Source of the DNA: Acidimicrobiales bacterium
GTDB taxonomy: Bacteria; Actinomycetota; Acidimicrobiia; Acidimicrobiales; MedAcidi-G1
Direction of reading: 5' to 3'
DNA length: 64,000 nt
NCBI GenBank assembly: GCA_022452035.1
Contig: JAKURV010000007.1
Span: 24,168-88,167 of the forward strand
Part shown: one piece after another, positions 54,113 to 63,139 of the stretch
Layout of the letters: each line of letters opens with the position of its first letter
Position numbering within the stretch: position 1 is the first letter of the stretch
Made by a program: the position numbers and the translations under genes
The notes under the pieces: generated by a model
What the model was told of the DNA's origin: nothing
What the model saw: the letters and a program-made list of their open reading frames with translations, nothing else
The model's database searches: none

Positions 54113-56740
54113 ATGGACCACCCCGACGCAGCGGCCGCCGCGCCCGTTCCCGCCATCCCCGAGCGGCCCGGCCTCGAGGACATCGAGGAGCGCTGGGACG
54201 CCGTCTGGGAGGAGCGGGGCACCTACCGCTTTGACCGGACCCGAGAACGCTCCGAGGTGTTCTCCATCGACACCCCGCCTCCCACAGTCTCCGGCTCCTT
54301 GCACGTCGGGCACGTGTTCTCGTACACCCACACCGACACCATCGCCCGCTACCAGCGCATGGCAGGACGCGAGGTCTTCTACCCCATGGGGTGGGACGAC
54401 AACGGCCTGCCCACCGAGCGGCGGGTCCAGAACTACTTCGGGGTGCGTTGCGAGCCGTCGCTGCCCTACGACCCAGACTTCGCCGCCCCCGACGACGCCG
54501 GCGACTCGACGGCCATCAAGAAGCGGGGCGAGATTGACATCAGCCGCCGCAACTTCATCGACCTCTGCCACGTGCTCACCGCCGAGGACGAGCAAGCCTT
54601 TGAGACCCTTTTCCGCCGTCTCGGTCTGTCCGTGGACTGGACCCAGCATTACGCCACCATCGACGAGCGCTGCCAGCGGGCCTCCCAGCGGGCCTTCCTC
54701 CGCAATCTGGCCCGCGGTGAGGCGTACCAGATCGAGGCCCCGTCCCTGTGGGACGTGACCCACCGCACGGCCGTCGCCCAGGCCGAGCTGGAGGACCGGG
54801 AACGCCCCGGCGCCTACCACACGCTGGCCTTCCACCGTTCCGACGGCGACGACGTCCTCATCGCCACCACCCGGCCCGAGCTGGTGGCCGCCTGCGTGGC
54901 CCTGGTGGCCCACCCGGATGACGAGCGCTACCAGCCCCTGTTTGGCTCCACGGTGACCACCCCGGCCTTCGGCGTGGAGGTCCCCGTCCGGGCCCACGAG
55001 CTAGCCGACCCGGAGAAGGGCACCGGCATCGCCATGATCTGCACGTTCGGCGACACCACCGACGTGACCTGGTGGCGCGAGTTAGACCTGGACGTGCGAG
55101 CCATCATCAACCGTGCCGGCCGCATCAACCCGGAGCCACCACCCGGCCTCGACTCCGAGGCCGGCCGGGTCGCCTACGCCCGCCTGGCCGGCAAGACGAT
55201 CTTCTCTGCCCAGGCCGAGATGGTGGAAATCCTCCGAGAGACCCGAGAACTGGTCGGCGAGCCCGAGGCCATCACCCATCCGGTGAAGTTCTTCGAGAAG
55301 GGCGACAAACCACTGGAAATCGTCACCAGCCGCCAGTGGTACATCCGCAACGGCGGCCGGGACACCGACCTCCGGACTGCCCTCATCGCCCGGGGCGACC
55401 AAATGGCCTGGCACCCGCCGTACATGCAAACCCGCTACACCAACTGGATCGACGGACTAAACGGCGACTGGCTGATCAGCCGCCAGCGGTTCTTCGGCGT
55501 TCCTCTACCTCTCTGGTATCCGTTGGACGAAGACGGCGAGCCGATCCACGACACGCCGATCGTCCCCGCCGAGGCCGACCTCCCGGTCGACCCGTCATCG
55601 GACCCGGCGCCCGGCTACAACGAGTCGCAACGGGGACGACCCGGCGGCTTCGCAGGCGACACCGACGTCATGGACACTTGGGCCACGTCGTCGCTCTCCC
55701 CGCAGATCGCCTGCGGCTGGGAAGAGGACAACGACCTCTTCGCCCGCACCTACCCCATGGACCTCCGTCCTCAGGCCCACGACATCATCCGAACCTGGCT
55801 GTTCTCCACCGCCGTGCGCTCCCACTTTGAAGCCGACACTGCCCCGTGGGGGCACTGCGCCCTCAGCGGATGGATTCTGGACCCCGACCGCAAGAAGATG
55901 TCCAAGTCCAAGGGCAACGTGGTCACCCCGCTCGACCTCCTGGACAAGCACGGCTCAGACGCCGTGCGGTACTGGGCGGCCAACGGGCGCCCCGGCACCG
56001 ACACGGCGTTTGACGACGGCCAGATGAAGAACGGCCGGCGCCTGGCCATCAAGATCATGAACGCCAGCCGGTTCGCCCTGGGTTTCGGAACTGACAGCGG
56101 AACCCCGCTGGCTGTCGATCCGGAGGCCATCACCGACCCACTGGACCGGGCCATGCTGCTGGGCCTGGCTGACCTGGTCGACGAGGCCACCCAGGCCTTC
56201 GACGGCTTTGACTATGCCCGGGCGCTGGAACGCACCGAGGCCTGGTTCTGGACGTTCACCGACGACCACGTGGAGTTGGTCAAGAGCCGGGCATACGAGG
56301 GCGACGAGGCGGGAGCCGAATCGGCCCGCCACGCCCTACGACTGGCCCTGTCCACTCTGTTACGCCTTTTCGCCCCCTTCCTCCCCTTCGTGACCGAGGA
56401 GGTCTGGTCGTGGTGGCGGGGCGGGTCCGTACACCGCCAAACCTGGCCCACCTCGGACAAACTGCGGGACGCGGCAACCGTCGACGGAGAGCATGTCGAC
56501 CCGACCACCGCCGCGGTGGCCGCCGCCGCCCTAGCCGAGATCCGACGCCACAAGACGACCGAGAAGCGCTCGCTGGCCACCCCGGTTACCGCCTGCACGC
56601 TTACCGATACCGCCGAGCGCCTGGCCCTGCTACGACCTGTGCTGGGCGATGTGACAGCCGCCGCCCGGGCCACCGGAATCGACCTCGTGGAGGGCGACGC
56701 CCTGTCAGCCGAGGTCACCCTGGAACCAGCTGCCGGCTGA
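54113..56740 (+). CDS. valS: Valyl-tRNA synthetase
   Basis: 875 residues of a class Ia aminoacyl-tRNA synthetase. PPPTVSGSLHVGHVFSYTH near residue 50 has the HIGH-type HVGH; GWDDNGLPTERRVQ follows; the editing domain spans residues ~210-360; WATSSLSPQIACGW and KKMSKSKGN near residue 595 supply the second ATP motif. The C-terminal anticodon domain begins near residue 690. The protein ends ~20 residues after EGDALSAEVTLEP without the coiled-coil arm of most bacterial ValRS, resembling the shorter archaeal-type form. ATG at 54113; no Shine-Dalgarno visible, so possibly leaderless. Confidence 0.95.
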   Translation: MDHPDAAAAAPVPAIPERPGLEDIEERWDAVWEERGTYRFDRTRERSEVFSIDTPPPTVSGSLHVGHVFSYTHTDTIARYQRMAGREVFYPMGWDDNGLPTERRVQNYFGVRCEPSLPYDPDFAAPDDAGDSTAIKKRGEIDISRRNFIDLCHVLTAEDEQAFETLFRRLGLSVDWTQHYATIDERCQRASQRAFLRNLARGEAYQIEAPSLWDVTHRTAVAQAELEDRERPGAYHTLAFHRSDGDDVLIATTRPELVAACVALVAHPDDERYQPLFGSTVTTPAFGVEVPVRAHELADPEKGTGIAMICTFGDTTDVTWWRELDLDVRAIINRAGRINPEPPPGLDSEAGRVAYARLAGKTIFSAQAEMVEILRETRELVGEPEAITHPVKFFEKGDKPLEIVTSRQWYIRNGGRDTDLRTALIARGDQMAWHPPYMQTRYTNWIDGLNGDWLISRQRFFGVPLPLWYPLDEDGEPIHDTPIVPAEADLPVDPSSDPAPGYNESQRGRPGGFAGDTDVMDTWATSSLSPQIACGWEEDNDLFARTYPMDLRPQAHDIIRTWLFSTAVRSHFEADTAPWGHCALSGWILDPDRKKMSKSKGNVVTPLDLLDKHGSDAVRYWAANGRPGTDTAFDDGQMKNGRRLAIKIMNASRFALGFGTDSGTPLAVDPEAITDPLDRAMLLGLADLVDEATQAFDGFDYARALERTEAWFWTFTDDHVELVKSRAYEGDEAGAESARHALRLALSTLLRLFAPFLPFVTEEVWSWWRGGSVHRQTWPTSDKLRDAATVDGEHVDPTTAAVAAAALAEIRRHKTTEKRSLATPVTACTLTDTAERLALLRPVLGDVTAAARATGIDLVEGDALSAEVTLEPAAG

Positions 56741-56752
56741 CTCCGGGTAGGA

Positions 56753-56766
56753 CGGACCGCGGTCCG
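56753..56766. other. 14-bp perfect palindrome between valS and enoyl-CoA hydratase
   Basis: CGGACCGCGGTCCG is perfectly symmetrical and sits in the 64-base gap. It could be a hairpin that limits read-through from valS or an operator for the next gene. Confidence 0.4.
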
Positions 56767-56804
56767 GTGACGCACCCGCCCGGCCACCGGACGAGAATCC
56801 GGGC

Positions 56805-57608
56805 ATGGCGAGCGACGTCCCCGACTTCGAGACCATCCGGGTCGAATGCGACGGTCGCCGGGCAACTCTGACCCTGGACCGACCGGACCGACTCAACGCT
56901 CTGTCCAACCAGCTCATGGCCGAGGTGGCCGACGCCGCGGCCTGGTTCGACCACCAGGCCGACCTGCGGGTGGTGGTCGTGCGAGGCGCCGGTCGAGCCT
57001 TCAGCAGCGGCTTCGACCTGACGGTGTTCGGCGATGAGGGCCCGTCGCCGGCCGGAGGTCGGGTTCCGGCCGATACCGGCCGCCTCATGGCCGATGCCCT
57101 GGAACGGACCTCGCCGGTGCTGGTAGCCGCTCTACACGGCCACGTGGTGGGTGGGGGCCTGGTACTCGCCGCGGCCTGCGACCTACGGATCGCCACCGAC
57201 GAGGTCTCGTTCTCCATCCCCGAAGTGGACCTGGGTATCCCACTGGCTTGGGGAGGGATCCCCCGGCTGGTCCGCGAGATCGGCCCAGCCCTCACCAAGG
57301 AACTGGTCATGACGTGTCGGCCATTCGGCGCCCAGGAGGCCCTGGCCGCTGGTTTCCTAAACCGGATCGTCCCGGCCGCCGACCTTGACTCGGCGGTCGA
57401 CGGCCTCGCCGAGGAGGTGGCCTCGCGGCCCCGGGCAGCCGTGCTAGCCACCAAGCGCCACGTCAACGCGGTGACCGACCAGATGGTCGGCACCGGCCGG
57501 TCGTGGTCCGATGCCGACGGCCTGACCGCTGCCCTGCGCAACCCCGAGGGCCGGGCCTCACGCGAGGCCTACCTGGCCCGTCTGCTGGACAAGCGAAACC
57601 GGAGCTGA
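56805..57608 (+). CDS. Enoyl-CoA hydratase/isomerase family protein
   Basis: 267 residues of the crotonase fold. TLTLDRPDRLNALSNQLM near residue 24, the oxyanion strand GAGRAFSSGFDLTVFG near residue 63 and HGHVVGGGLVLAAACDLRIA near residue 109 (in part) are typical. The second catalytic Glu position is within FSIPEVDLGIPLAWGG near residue 138. The family hydrates enoyl-CoAs or isomerises double bonds. ATG at 56805; the amidohydrolase gene starts two bases after its stop. Confidence 0.9.
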   Translation: MASDVPDFETIRVECDGRRATLTLDRPDRLNALSNQLMAEVADAAAWFDHQADLRVVVVRGAGRAFSSGFDLTVFGDEGPSPAGGRVPADTGRLMADALERTSPVLVAALHGHVVGGGLVLAAACDLRIATDEVSFSIPEVDLGIPLAWGGIPRLVREIGPALTKELVMTCRPFGAQEALAAGFLNRIVPAADLDSAVDGLAEEVASRPRAAVLATKRHVNAVTDQMVGTGRSWSDADGLTAALRNPEGRASREAYLARLLDKRNRS

Positions 57609-57610
57609 CG

Positions 57611-59200
57611 GTGCCCATCGCCGACCGGCTATTCACCAACGCTTCCTTCCGGACCTTGGACCCGACAGCCTCGACCGCCGAAGCGCTGGCCTCCTGGCAG
57701 GGGCGGATCGTCGCCGTGGGCAGTCGAGCCGACGTCGACGCTCTGGTCGGTCCGGGCACCGAGGTCGTCGACCTCGACGGGTCCACGGTGCTGCCCGGCT
57801 TTATCGAGACCCACATGCACCCCATCGCTGCCGGCGTGCAACTCGGATCCCCCCAGATCGGCTACCCAGACTGCCGGTCCATTGACGACGTGGTGGACGT
57901 TCTGCGGAAGGCTGCGGCCGCCTTGCCGGCCGACGAACCCATCAGAGCGTGGGGCTTTGACGACTCGATCATGGCTGACGACAGGCACCTCACCCGCCAC
58001 GACCTGAACCGGGTCAGCACCGAGCATCCCATCTACATCCGGCACATCTCAGGCCACCTCGGTTACGCCAATGACCGGATGCTGGCCCTGGCCGGCGTCA
58101 CCGATGACATCGACGACCCGAAAGGTGGCCACTTCCAGCGTGAGGAGTCAGGCCGACCCAACGGATGCATGGAGGAGACAGCAAACTTCGCCGTAGGGGC
58201 CGTCCTTCCGTTCGCCGACCCAGCGGCCATGCGGGCTGGGGCCAAGGCCATCAGCGACCACTGCCTGAAGGTCGGCACCACGACCATGACTGACGCCTTG
58301 GTGATGGCTGAGACCATGTACGCCATCTACCAGGAGGGAGTGGAGGACGGCTCGATCCGGGTCCGTACCCGCCTCTTCCCCGGTTGGCAATCCGCAGACG
58401 CGCTGCCCTTCCGTACCGGTATGGGCGACGAGCGGCTGTCTGTCGGTGCCCTCAAGTTCATCTCCGACGGGTCCATCCAGGGGTACACGGCCTGTCTGTG
58501 CAAGGGGTACCACGACCGCCCCGACGTCAACGGGTACGAGGTCATCCCCGCCGCCCAGCTGATCGATCTGGTTACCGAAGCCCACGCCGACGGATGGCAG
58601 GTCGCGGTGCACGCCAACGGCGACGCGGCCATCGACAACACGCTGGACGCCTTCGAGGCCGCACTGGCCGCCCATCCTCGACACGACCACCGGCACCGCA
58701 TCGAGCACTGCCAGACGGCCCGCGAGGACCAGCTGGAACGCATGGCCCGCCTCGGAGTGCTGGCGTCAGTGTTTGCCAACCACATCTGGTACTGGGGCGA
58801 CCGCCACCGGGACCGCTTCCTGGGCCCAGAAAGAGGGTCGCGCATCGACCCGCTGGCCAGCTTCACGGCCCACGGCATCGTGCACGCCCTGCACTGCGAC
58901 ATGCCGGTCACCCCACTGGATCCGCTGTTCACCATCTGGGCGGCCGTCAACCGGATCACACGGGACGGTGAGCTCCTAGGACCCGAGCAGCGGGCCCGAG
59001 TCGCCGACGCAGTGGCCGGCTACACCTCAGCCGCCGCCTTCCTCAACCAGGAGGAACACCTCAAGGGCACGCTGGAGGTCGGAAAGTTGGCCGACCTGGT
59101 GGTGCTGGACAACGACCCATTCGCCGTGGACCCGATGGCCATCCGGGACATCGGCGTGCGGGCCACCGTGGTAGACGGCATAACCGAGTACGAGGCCTGA
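57611..59200 (+). CDS. YtcJ-like amidohydrolase (amidohydrolase-3 family)
   Basis: About 529 residues. The N-terminal beta domain (TVLPGFIETHMHPIA near residue 70 gives H-x-H) leads into a long insert and the barrel with HANGDAAIDNTLDAFE near residue 335 and HRIEHCQTAREDQLERM near residue 360, then HCDMPVTPLDPLFT near residue 430. It ends with the small beta domain (GKLADLVVLDNDPFAVDP). YtcJ-type proteins are predicted metal-dependent hydrolases of unknown substrates. The start is a GTG at 57611, two bases after the enoyl-CoA hydratase stop, so they are co-transcribed. A second homologue lies at 61505-63139. Confidence 0.87.
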   Translation: MPIADRLFTNASFRTLDPTASTAEALASWQGRIVAVGSRADVDALVGPGTEVVDLDGSTVLPGFIETHMHPIAAGVQLGSPQIGYPDCRSIDDVVDVLRKAAAALPADEPIRAWGFDDSIMADDRHLTRHDLNRVSTEHPIYIRHISGHLGYANDRMLALAGVTDDIDDPKGGHFQREESGRPNGCMEETANFAVGAVLPFADPAAMRAGAKAISDHCLKVGTTTMTDALVMAETMYAIYQEGVEDGSIRVRTRLFPGWQSADALPFRTGMGDERLSVGALKFISDGSIQGYTACLCKGYHDRPDVNGYEVIPAAQLIDLVTEAHADGWQVAVHANGDAAIDNTLDAFEAALAAHPRHDHRHRIEHCQTAREDQLERMARLGVLASVFANHIWYWGDRHRDRFLGPERGSRIDPLASFTAHGIVHALHCDMPVTPLDPLFTIWAAVNRITRDGELLGPEQRARVADAVAGYTSAAAFLNQEEHLKGTLEVGKLADLVVLDNDPFAVDPMAIRDIGVRATVVDGITEYEA

Positions 59201-59223
59201 TTCCGCCGGAGCCCGCGTCCCGG

Positions 59224-60534
59224 TCAACAGCGCTCCAGGAGTTGACGGTAAAGCGACTCGTGGGTCACGTCGGTGAAAACGTTTCCGGTCACCGGGTGCG
59301 ACCCGAACTTGGCTACCACCAGGTCCTTCCCCGGGTGGCAGAACAGGCGTTGGCCGTGCACACCCATGGGCATGAACGCCCCCATTACCCGCTGCAGGTT
59401 CCAGCACTGGCGGTGAAAGGTCCACCCCTCCCGGGTGGGGTAGCCCCCGCCACTCCCCGGGTAGGGCTCACCCCCGGCCACCAGGTCATCGGCCACGGAG
59501 GTCGGGATGACCTGGCGCTCGTCGGCACCCTCGCCGACCCGGCCCGACCGGCCCAGCATCCGCCCGAACCGAGCCAGGTCGCGCACGGTGCACGACATCC
59601 CGCCCGACGACACGGCAATGCCGTGGTTATCCAGGATCACCATGGCGTCCTCCTCAGCGCCCATCGGTCCCCAGATCCCCTCGGACACCCCGTCGATCCA
59701 CCTCCGACCGGTGGCCCGGGCCGTGACCCAGGCAAGGACGTCAGTGGTAACCGACTTGTAGAGGAACACCTCCCCGGGGACCTCGGAGCGGGCTTGGAAT
59801 CCGAGGATCGCCTCGTGGATTCCGTCCGGTCCGTCCCAATCCTCTGGCACGGGAGTGAACGCCATGGCCACCGCATAGCGGTGGATGTCCGACCCGTTGT
59901 CGGCGTAGTCCTCCACGAACCGGATGCCGTCTGTCATGTCCAGGAGGTTGCGGACGGTGGTTGGCGCGTAGGCCGTGTCGGCCAGTTCTGGCACGTGATC
60001 GACCACCGGGTCGTCGAGACCCATCGCCCCATCCTCGACGGCAAGCAGGGCCAGAACCCCGGTGACCGTCTTGGTCATGGAAAACATGCCGTGGCGGGTC
60101 GAGCTACCCATTCCGTTGAAGTAGCGCTCGTCTACCACCTTGCCCCGGTGCAGCACCAGGAAGGCATCGGTGTAGGTGCGATAGAGCATCTCGTCGAGCG
60201 TCCAGGCGCCCCCGCTCCCGTTGTCGATTGCCAGGCCGTCTAGGTCGATTCCCGTCTCTGCCGGTTCGGTCGGGGGGAGTGGGTCGGCCGGGCCGGGCCC
60301 CCGGCTGATCCGGCCCGAAGCCCGCAACTCGTCCATGTGGGTGAGGGCCCACCGGATGTTGGGCCAGGCCGTCCAGTTCCCGTGGTGGACCCTCTTGTCG
60401 GCCGGCACGGGGACGCCCACCATCAAACCGTGTTCGGCCGCCGTGAGCGGTTCGGGTAGGGCCTCGAGCACCGTGGGCCGGGGGCGGCCGGTCTCGGGGC
60501 TGATCAGGGTCACGACAAGATTCGGGGTCAGCAC
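59224..60534 (-). CDS. Serine hydrolase (beta-lactamase/AmpC-like family)
   Basis: About 436 residues, no clear signal peptide. The nucleophile motif S-x-x-K is FSMTKTV near residue 165, the following Tyr region is around GEVFLYKSVTTDVL near residue 275, and the third motif region includes CHPGKDLVVAKFGS near the C-terminus. The family includes esterases, D-aminopeptidases and 6-aminohexanoate-dimer hydrolases; cytosolic location suggests the latter type. I chose GTG 60534, which has GGGAGAGG ten bases upstream and overlaps the GTPase stop by seven bases. Fourth gene of the TetR operon. Confidence 0.83.
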   Translation of the reverse strand: MLTPNLVVTLISPETGRPRPTVLEALPEPLTAAEHGLMVGVPVPADKRVHHGNWTAWPNIRWALTHMDELRASGRISRGPGPADPLPPTEPAETGIDLDGLAIDNGSGGAWTLDEMLYRTYTDAFLVLHRGKVVDERYFNGMGSSTRHGMFSMTKTVTGVLALLAVEDGAMGLDDPVVDHVPELADTAYAPTTVRNLLDMTDGIRFVEDYADNGSDIHRYAVAMAFTPVPEDWDGPDGIHEAILGFQARSEVPGEVFLYKSVTTDVLAWVTARATGRRWIDGVSEGIWGPMGAEEDAMVILDNHGIAVSSGGMSCTVRDLARFGRMLGRSGRVGEGADERQVIPTSVADDLVAGGEPYPGSGGGYPTREGWTFHRQCWNLQRVMGAFMPMGVHGQRLFCHPGKDLVVAKFGSHPVTGNVFTDVTHESLYRQLLERC

Positions 60535-61493
60535 GGCCGCGATACCTCTCCCGTAGTCGACCAGTCGGGGTTCCGGTTGGATCTGGAAGAGGACCGGGTG
60601 GAGTCGAGCGCCGCCACCAGCCGGTCGGTGTCCAGGGCGCCCGATGGGGCAACAGCGACGAGACGGCCGGAGGCCGGTCCGGCGAATGGGTCCACGGTGA
60701 CCCGGCCGCCGGCCAGGTGCACGGCCACCGACCAGCCGTGCCGGTCGGTCAGGACCCCCTTGGCCCTTAGCAGCCGGTCCGACCATGCCTCGAGGACCTC
60801 CACCACGGCCTCCACGTCCACCGTGCCGTCAGCCGTCCACATGGTGCCGACGACCGGGACGTCGAGGGCGTCGGCCGGCACGGGCAGGGCGGCGTCCAAC
60901 CCGCCGAAGGCCAGCGGCACCCATCCGTCGTCGTCGGACGCCACCACAATGGGGGTACCGGGAGCCACCGCGGTGCACCACCGGCGGGCGGACTCTGCCC
61001 GGTCGGCCGTGAGGTCGGCCTTGGTCACCACGAGGAGGTCGGCCGCGGTGGCCTGGCGGCAGACCAGCGGTCCGTAGGTCGGATCGGCGGCCCGCCGTAC
61101 GACGTCCACAGCATCGACGGCCACCACCACGCCGTCCGGCCGGATCCGACGTCGGTCGCCGTAGGCGGCCACACGGTTGGGTTCGGCCACCCCGCTGGCC
61201 TCCACGACCAACCGGTCCGGCGGGCGCTCGGCCAGGACCAGGTCGCGCAGGGTCAGGGCCAGCGACTCGCCCATCGAACAGCACACGCAGCCGTTGGTGA
61301 GCTCCACAGTGTCGCCGTCTCGGGCCGCGACCAGTTCGGCGTCCAGGTTGACCTCGCCGATGTCGTTGACTACCACGGCGATGCGCTCATCGTGGGCGGC
61401 ACGTAGCAGGCGGTTGACAAGTGTCGTCTTCCCGGCCCCCAACCAGCCGCCCAGGACCACCATCGGGATGCGCCCCGTCGGACCCCCGTCCAT
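60528..61493 (-). CDS. CobW/P47K-type G3E GTPase
   Basis: 321 residues. GGWLGAGKTTL near residue 15 is the P-loop and NGCVCCSMG near residue 69 is the C-x-C-C metal-binding motif of the COG0523 family; VTKADL near residue 155 is the G4-like motif. The C-terminal CobW domain follows (residues ~190-300). Family members insert or carry metals (Zn, Co, Ni) for partner enzymes. It sits between two metal- or hydrolase-type genes and directly downstream of a metal-dependent amidohydrolase (start 12 bases after that stop), so a chaperone role for that enzyme is a testable idea. ATG at 61493; a TTG at 61508 overlaps the stop. Confidence 0.87.
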   Translation of the reverse strand: MDGGPTGRIPMVVLGGWLGAGKTTLVNRLLRAAHDERIAVVVNDIGEVNLDAELVAARDGDTVELTNGCVCCSMGESLALTLRDLVLAERPPDRLVVEASGVAEPNRVAAYGDRRRIRPDGVVVAVDAVDVVRRAADPTYGPLVCRQATAADLLVVTKADLTADRAESARRWCTAVAPGTPIVVASDDDGWVPLAFGGLDAALPVPADALDVPVVGTMWTADGTVDVEAVVEVLEAWSDRLLRAKGVLTDRHGWSVAVHLAGGRVTVDPFAGPASGRLVAVAPSGALDTDRLVAALDSTRSSSRSNRNPDWSTTGEVSRPC

Positions 61494-61504
61494 CGGTCGA
61501 CCGG

Positions 61505-63139
61505 TCAACCGGTCAGGGGGTAGATCCGACCAGCCAGCATGGTGGCGCGGATACCGATGTCAGGCCAGGTCGACGGATCCCGCTCGAACGGGTCTTCCTC
61601 CAGTGCCGTCAGGTCGGCCAGTTTTCCGGAGGCCAAGGAGCCGACTTCGTGGTCGAGTCGGAGCTGCCAGGCCGCCTCGATGGTGATGGCGGCCAGGGCG
61701 TCGTACGGGCTCAGACATTCCTCCGGTCCGAGGACGACACCCGAGCCCGACACCCGGGTGGCCAGGATCGACGCCCCGAGCATCGGCTGGAGCGGCCCCA
61801 TCGGCAGGTCGGAATGCAGGGCCACGCTCATGCCGTTGCGCCGGGCCGATCCCACCCTGGTCATCAGGGAGGCCCGCTCGGCGCCCACGCCCTCGGCCAC
61901 GAACTGGTCGCCGAAGTATCGGAGGTAGTACCCGTTGACCTGTACAGCACAGCCGAGGGCTGCGGCCCGGCGGGACTGGGCCTGGGTCGAGATACCGAAG
62001 TGGTGCAGCACCGTCCGGTGGTCGAACCGGGGCTTCTCGTTTAGCAGTTCGGCGATGGCGTCCAGCACGGCGTCCACACCTAGATCACCGGTGACGTGGA
62101 CGTTTATCTGCTTTCCGGCGTTCCAGAAGGGCCGCATGTGGTGGGCAATGCGGTCCGGGTCGACCATCCATGTCCCCTGGTGGCCATCGATGAAGCCGGG
62201 TTCCCGGAGTTGCATGATCTGGCCCATGAAAGCGCCGTCGGCGAAGAACTTGCCGGCGTCCAGGAACCGGATGCGCTCCGAGGAATGCTCGGCCAGGGCT
62301 TCGATGCGGTTGAACATGTCGGACCCGTACTCCCTCTTGAAGATGGGGGCCTGGGGGATCAGGTACTGGCGGAACGGGATGTGGTCGCCTTCGTGAACCT
62401 GGGCCAGCACCTCTAGTTCTCGGTCGGGCAGGGCCATGCCGCCGAAGCCGGCGTCGGCAATCGTTGTAACGCCGCCGCGGTGGACCAGGGTCGCGACGTC
62501 CTCCATGAGTACCTCGTACCGGCCGTCGGCGAAGAGGTCTTCTCGCAGAGTGTTTAGGCCCCAGGCAAGTCCGGACTCCCACAGCCGACCCGTCTCGAGG
62601 TCGATGTGGGGGTCCCAGGCCGCCCCTTCGGCGGCATCAAGCCACTCCAAGGCCGGACCGTTGCACCAGAGCTCGTGGAAGCACCTTGCCCACACCACGA
62701 TCGGTCGGGTGGTCGAGATGGCGTCGAGGTCAGATCGGCTGATCGAGCCGTGGTACTGCTGGTGCCAGCCGTACGTCACAAACGGCTGGCCGGACGGGTG
62801 GGCAGCCTCCAGCTCGACCAGCTGGGCCTGGTAGGCCTCGTGACCGACGGTGGCCTCGACAACGCCGCCCGGCAGGTTCCACGACTCGGGGGTGATCCAC
62901 TCGGTGGCTAGGAGGATGGCCATGAGGGGCGGATGGACATGCGGGTCGATGAGGCCGGGTAGCAGGACGGCATCGACGAACCGGTTATCGACCACGTGGT
63001 CGTGGACGTCCAACCAGGGCCGCAGCGATTCCAGCGAGCCGACCTCCACGATCCGGTCGCCCTGCACGGCCACCGCTAAGGCCTCGGGTAACGACCGGTC
63101 CATGGTGTGGATCCGACGAGCCGGGTAGACGGTGATCAT
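61505..63139 (-). CDS. YtcJ-like amidohydrolase (amidohydrolase-3 family), operon copy
   Basis: 544 residues. H-x-H lies in PGLIDPHVHPPLMAI near residue 65. A YGWHQQYHGSISRSDLDAI segment near residue 123 and WARCFHELWCNGPALEWLD near residue 145 form the insert. The barrel His residues are in NVHVTGDLGVDAVLDA near residue 345 and DHRTVLHHFGIS near residue 370. The end GKLADLTALEEDPFERDPST matches the other copy. The start ATG overlaps the TetR stop (ATGA), so it is translated in step with the regulator. Substrate unknown. Confidence 0.87.
   Translation of the reverse strand: MITVYPARRIHTMDRSLPEALAVAVQGDRIVEVGSLESLRPWLDVHDHVVDNRFVDAVLLPGLIDPHVHPPLMAILLATEWITPESWNLPGGVVEATVGHEAYQAQLVELEAAHPSGQPFVTYGWHQQYHGSISRSDLDAISTTRPIVVWARCFHELWCNGPALEWLDAAEGAAWDPHIDLETGRLWESGLAWGLNTLREDLFADGRYEVLMEDVATLVHRGGVTTIADAGFGGMALPDRELEVLAQVHEGDHIPFRQYLIPQAPIFKREYGSDMFNRIEALAEHSSERIRFLDAGKFFADGAFMGQIMQLREPGFIDGHQGTWMVDPDRIAHHMRPFWNAGKQINVHVTGDLGVDAVLDAIAELLNEKPRFDHRTVLHHFGISTQAQSRRAAALGCAVQVNGYYLRYFGDQFVAEGVGAERASLMTRVGSARRNGMSVALHSDLPMGPLQPMLGASILATRVSGSGVVLGPEECLSPYDALAAITIEAAWQLRLDHEVGSLASGKLADLTALEEDPFERDPSTWPDIGIRATMLAGRIYPLTG

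Noticed and set aside
60535..60786. Upstream extension of the serine hydrolase into the GTPase gene
   Set aside because: The extra residues are low-complexity shadow of the GTPase; GTG 60534 has a good ribosome site.
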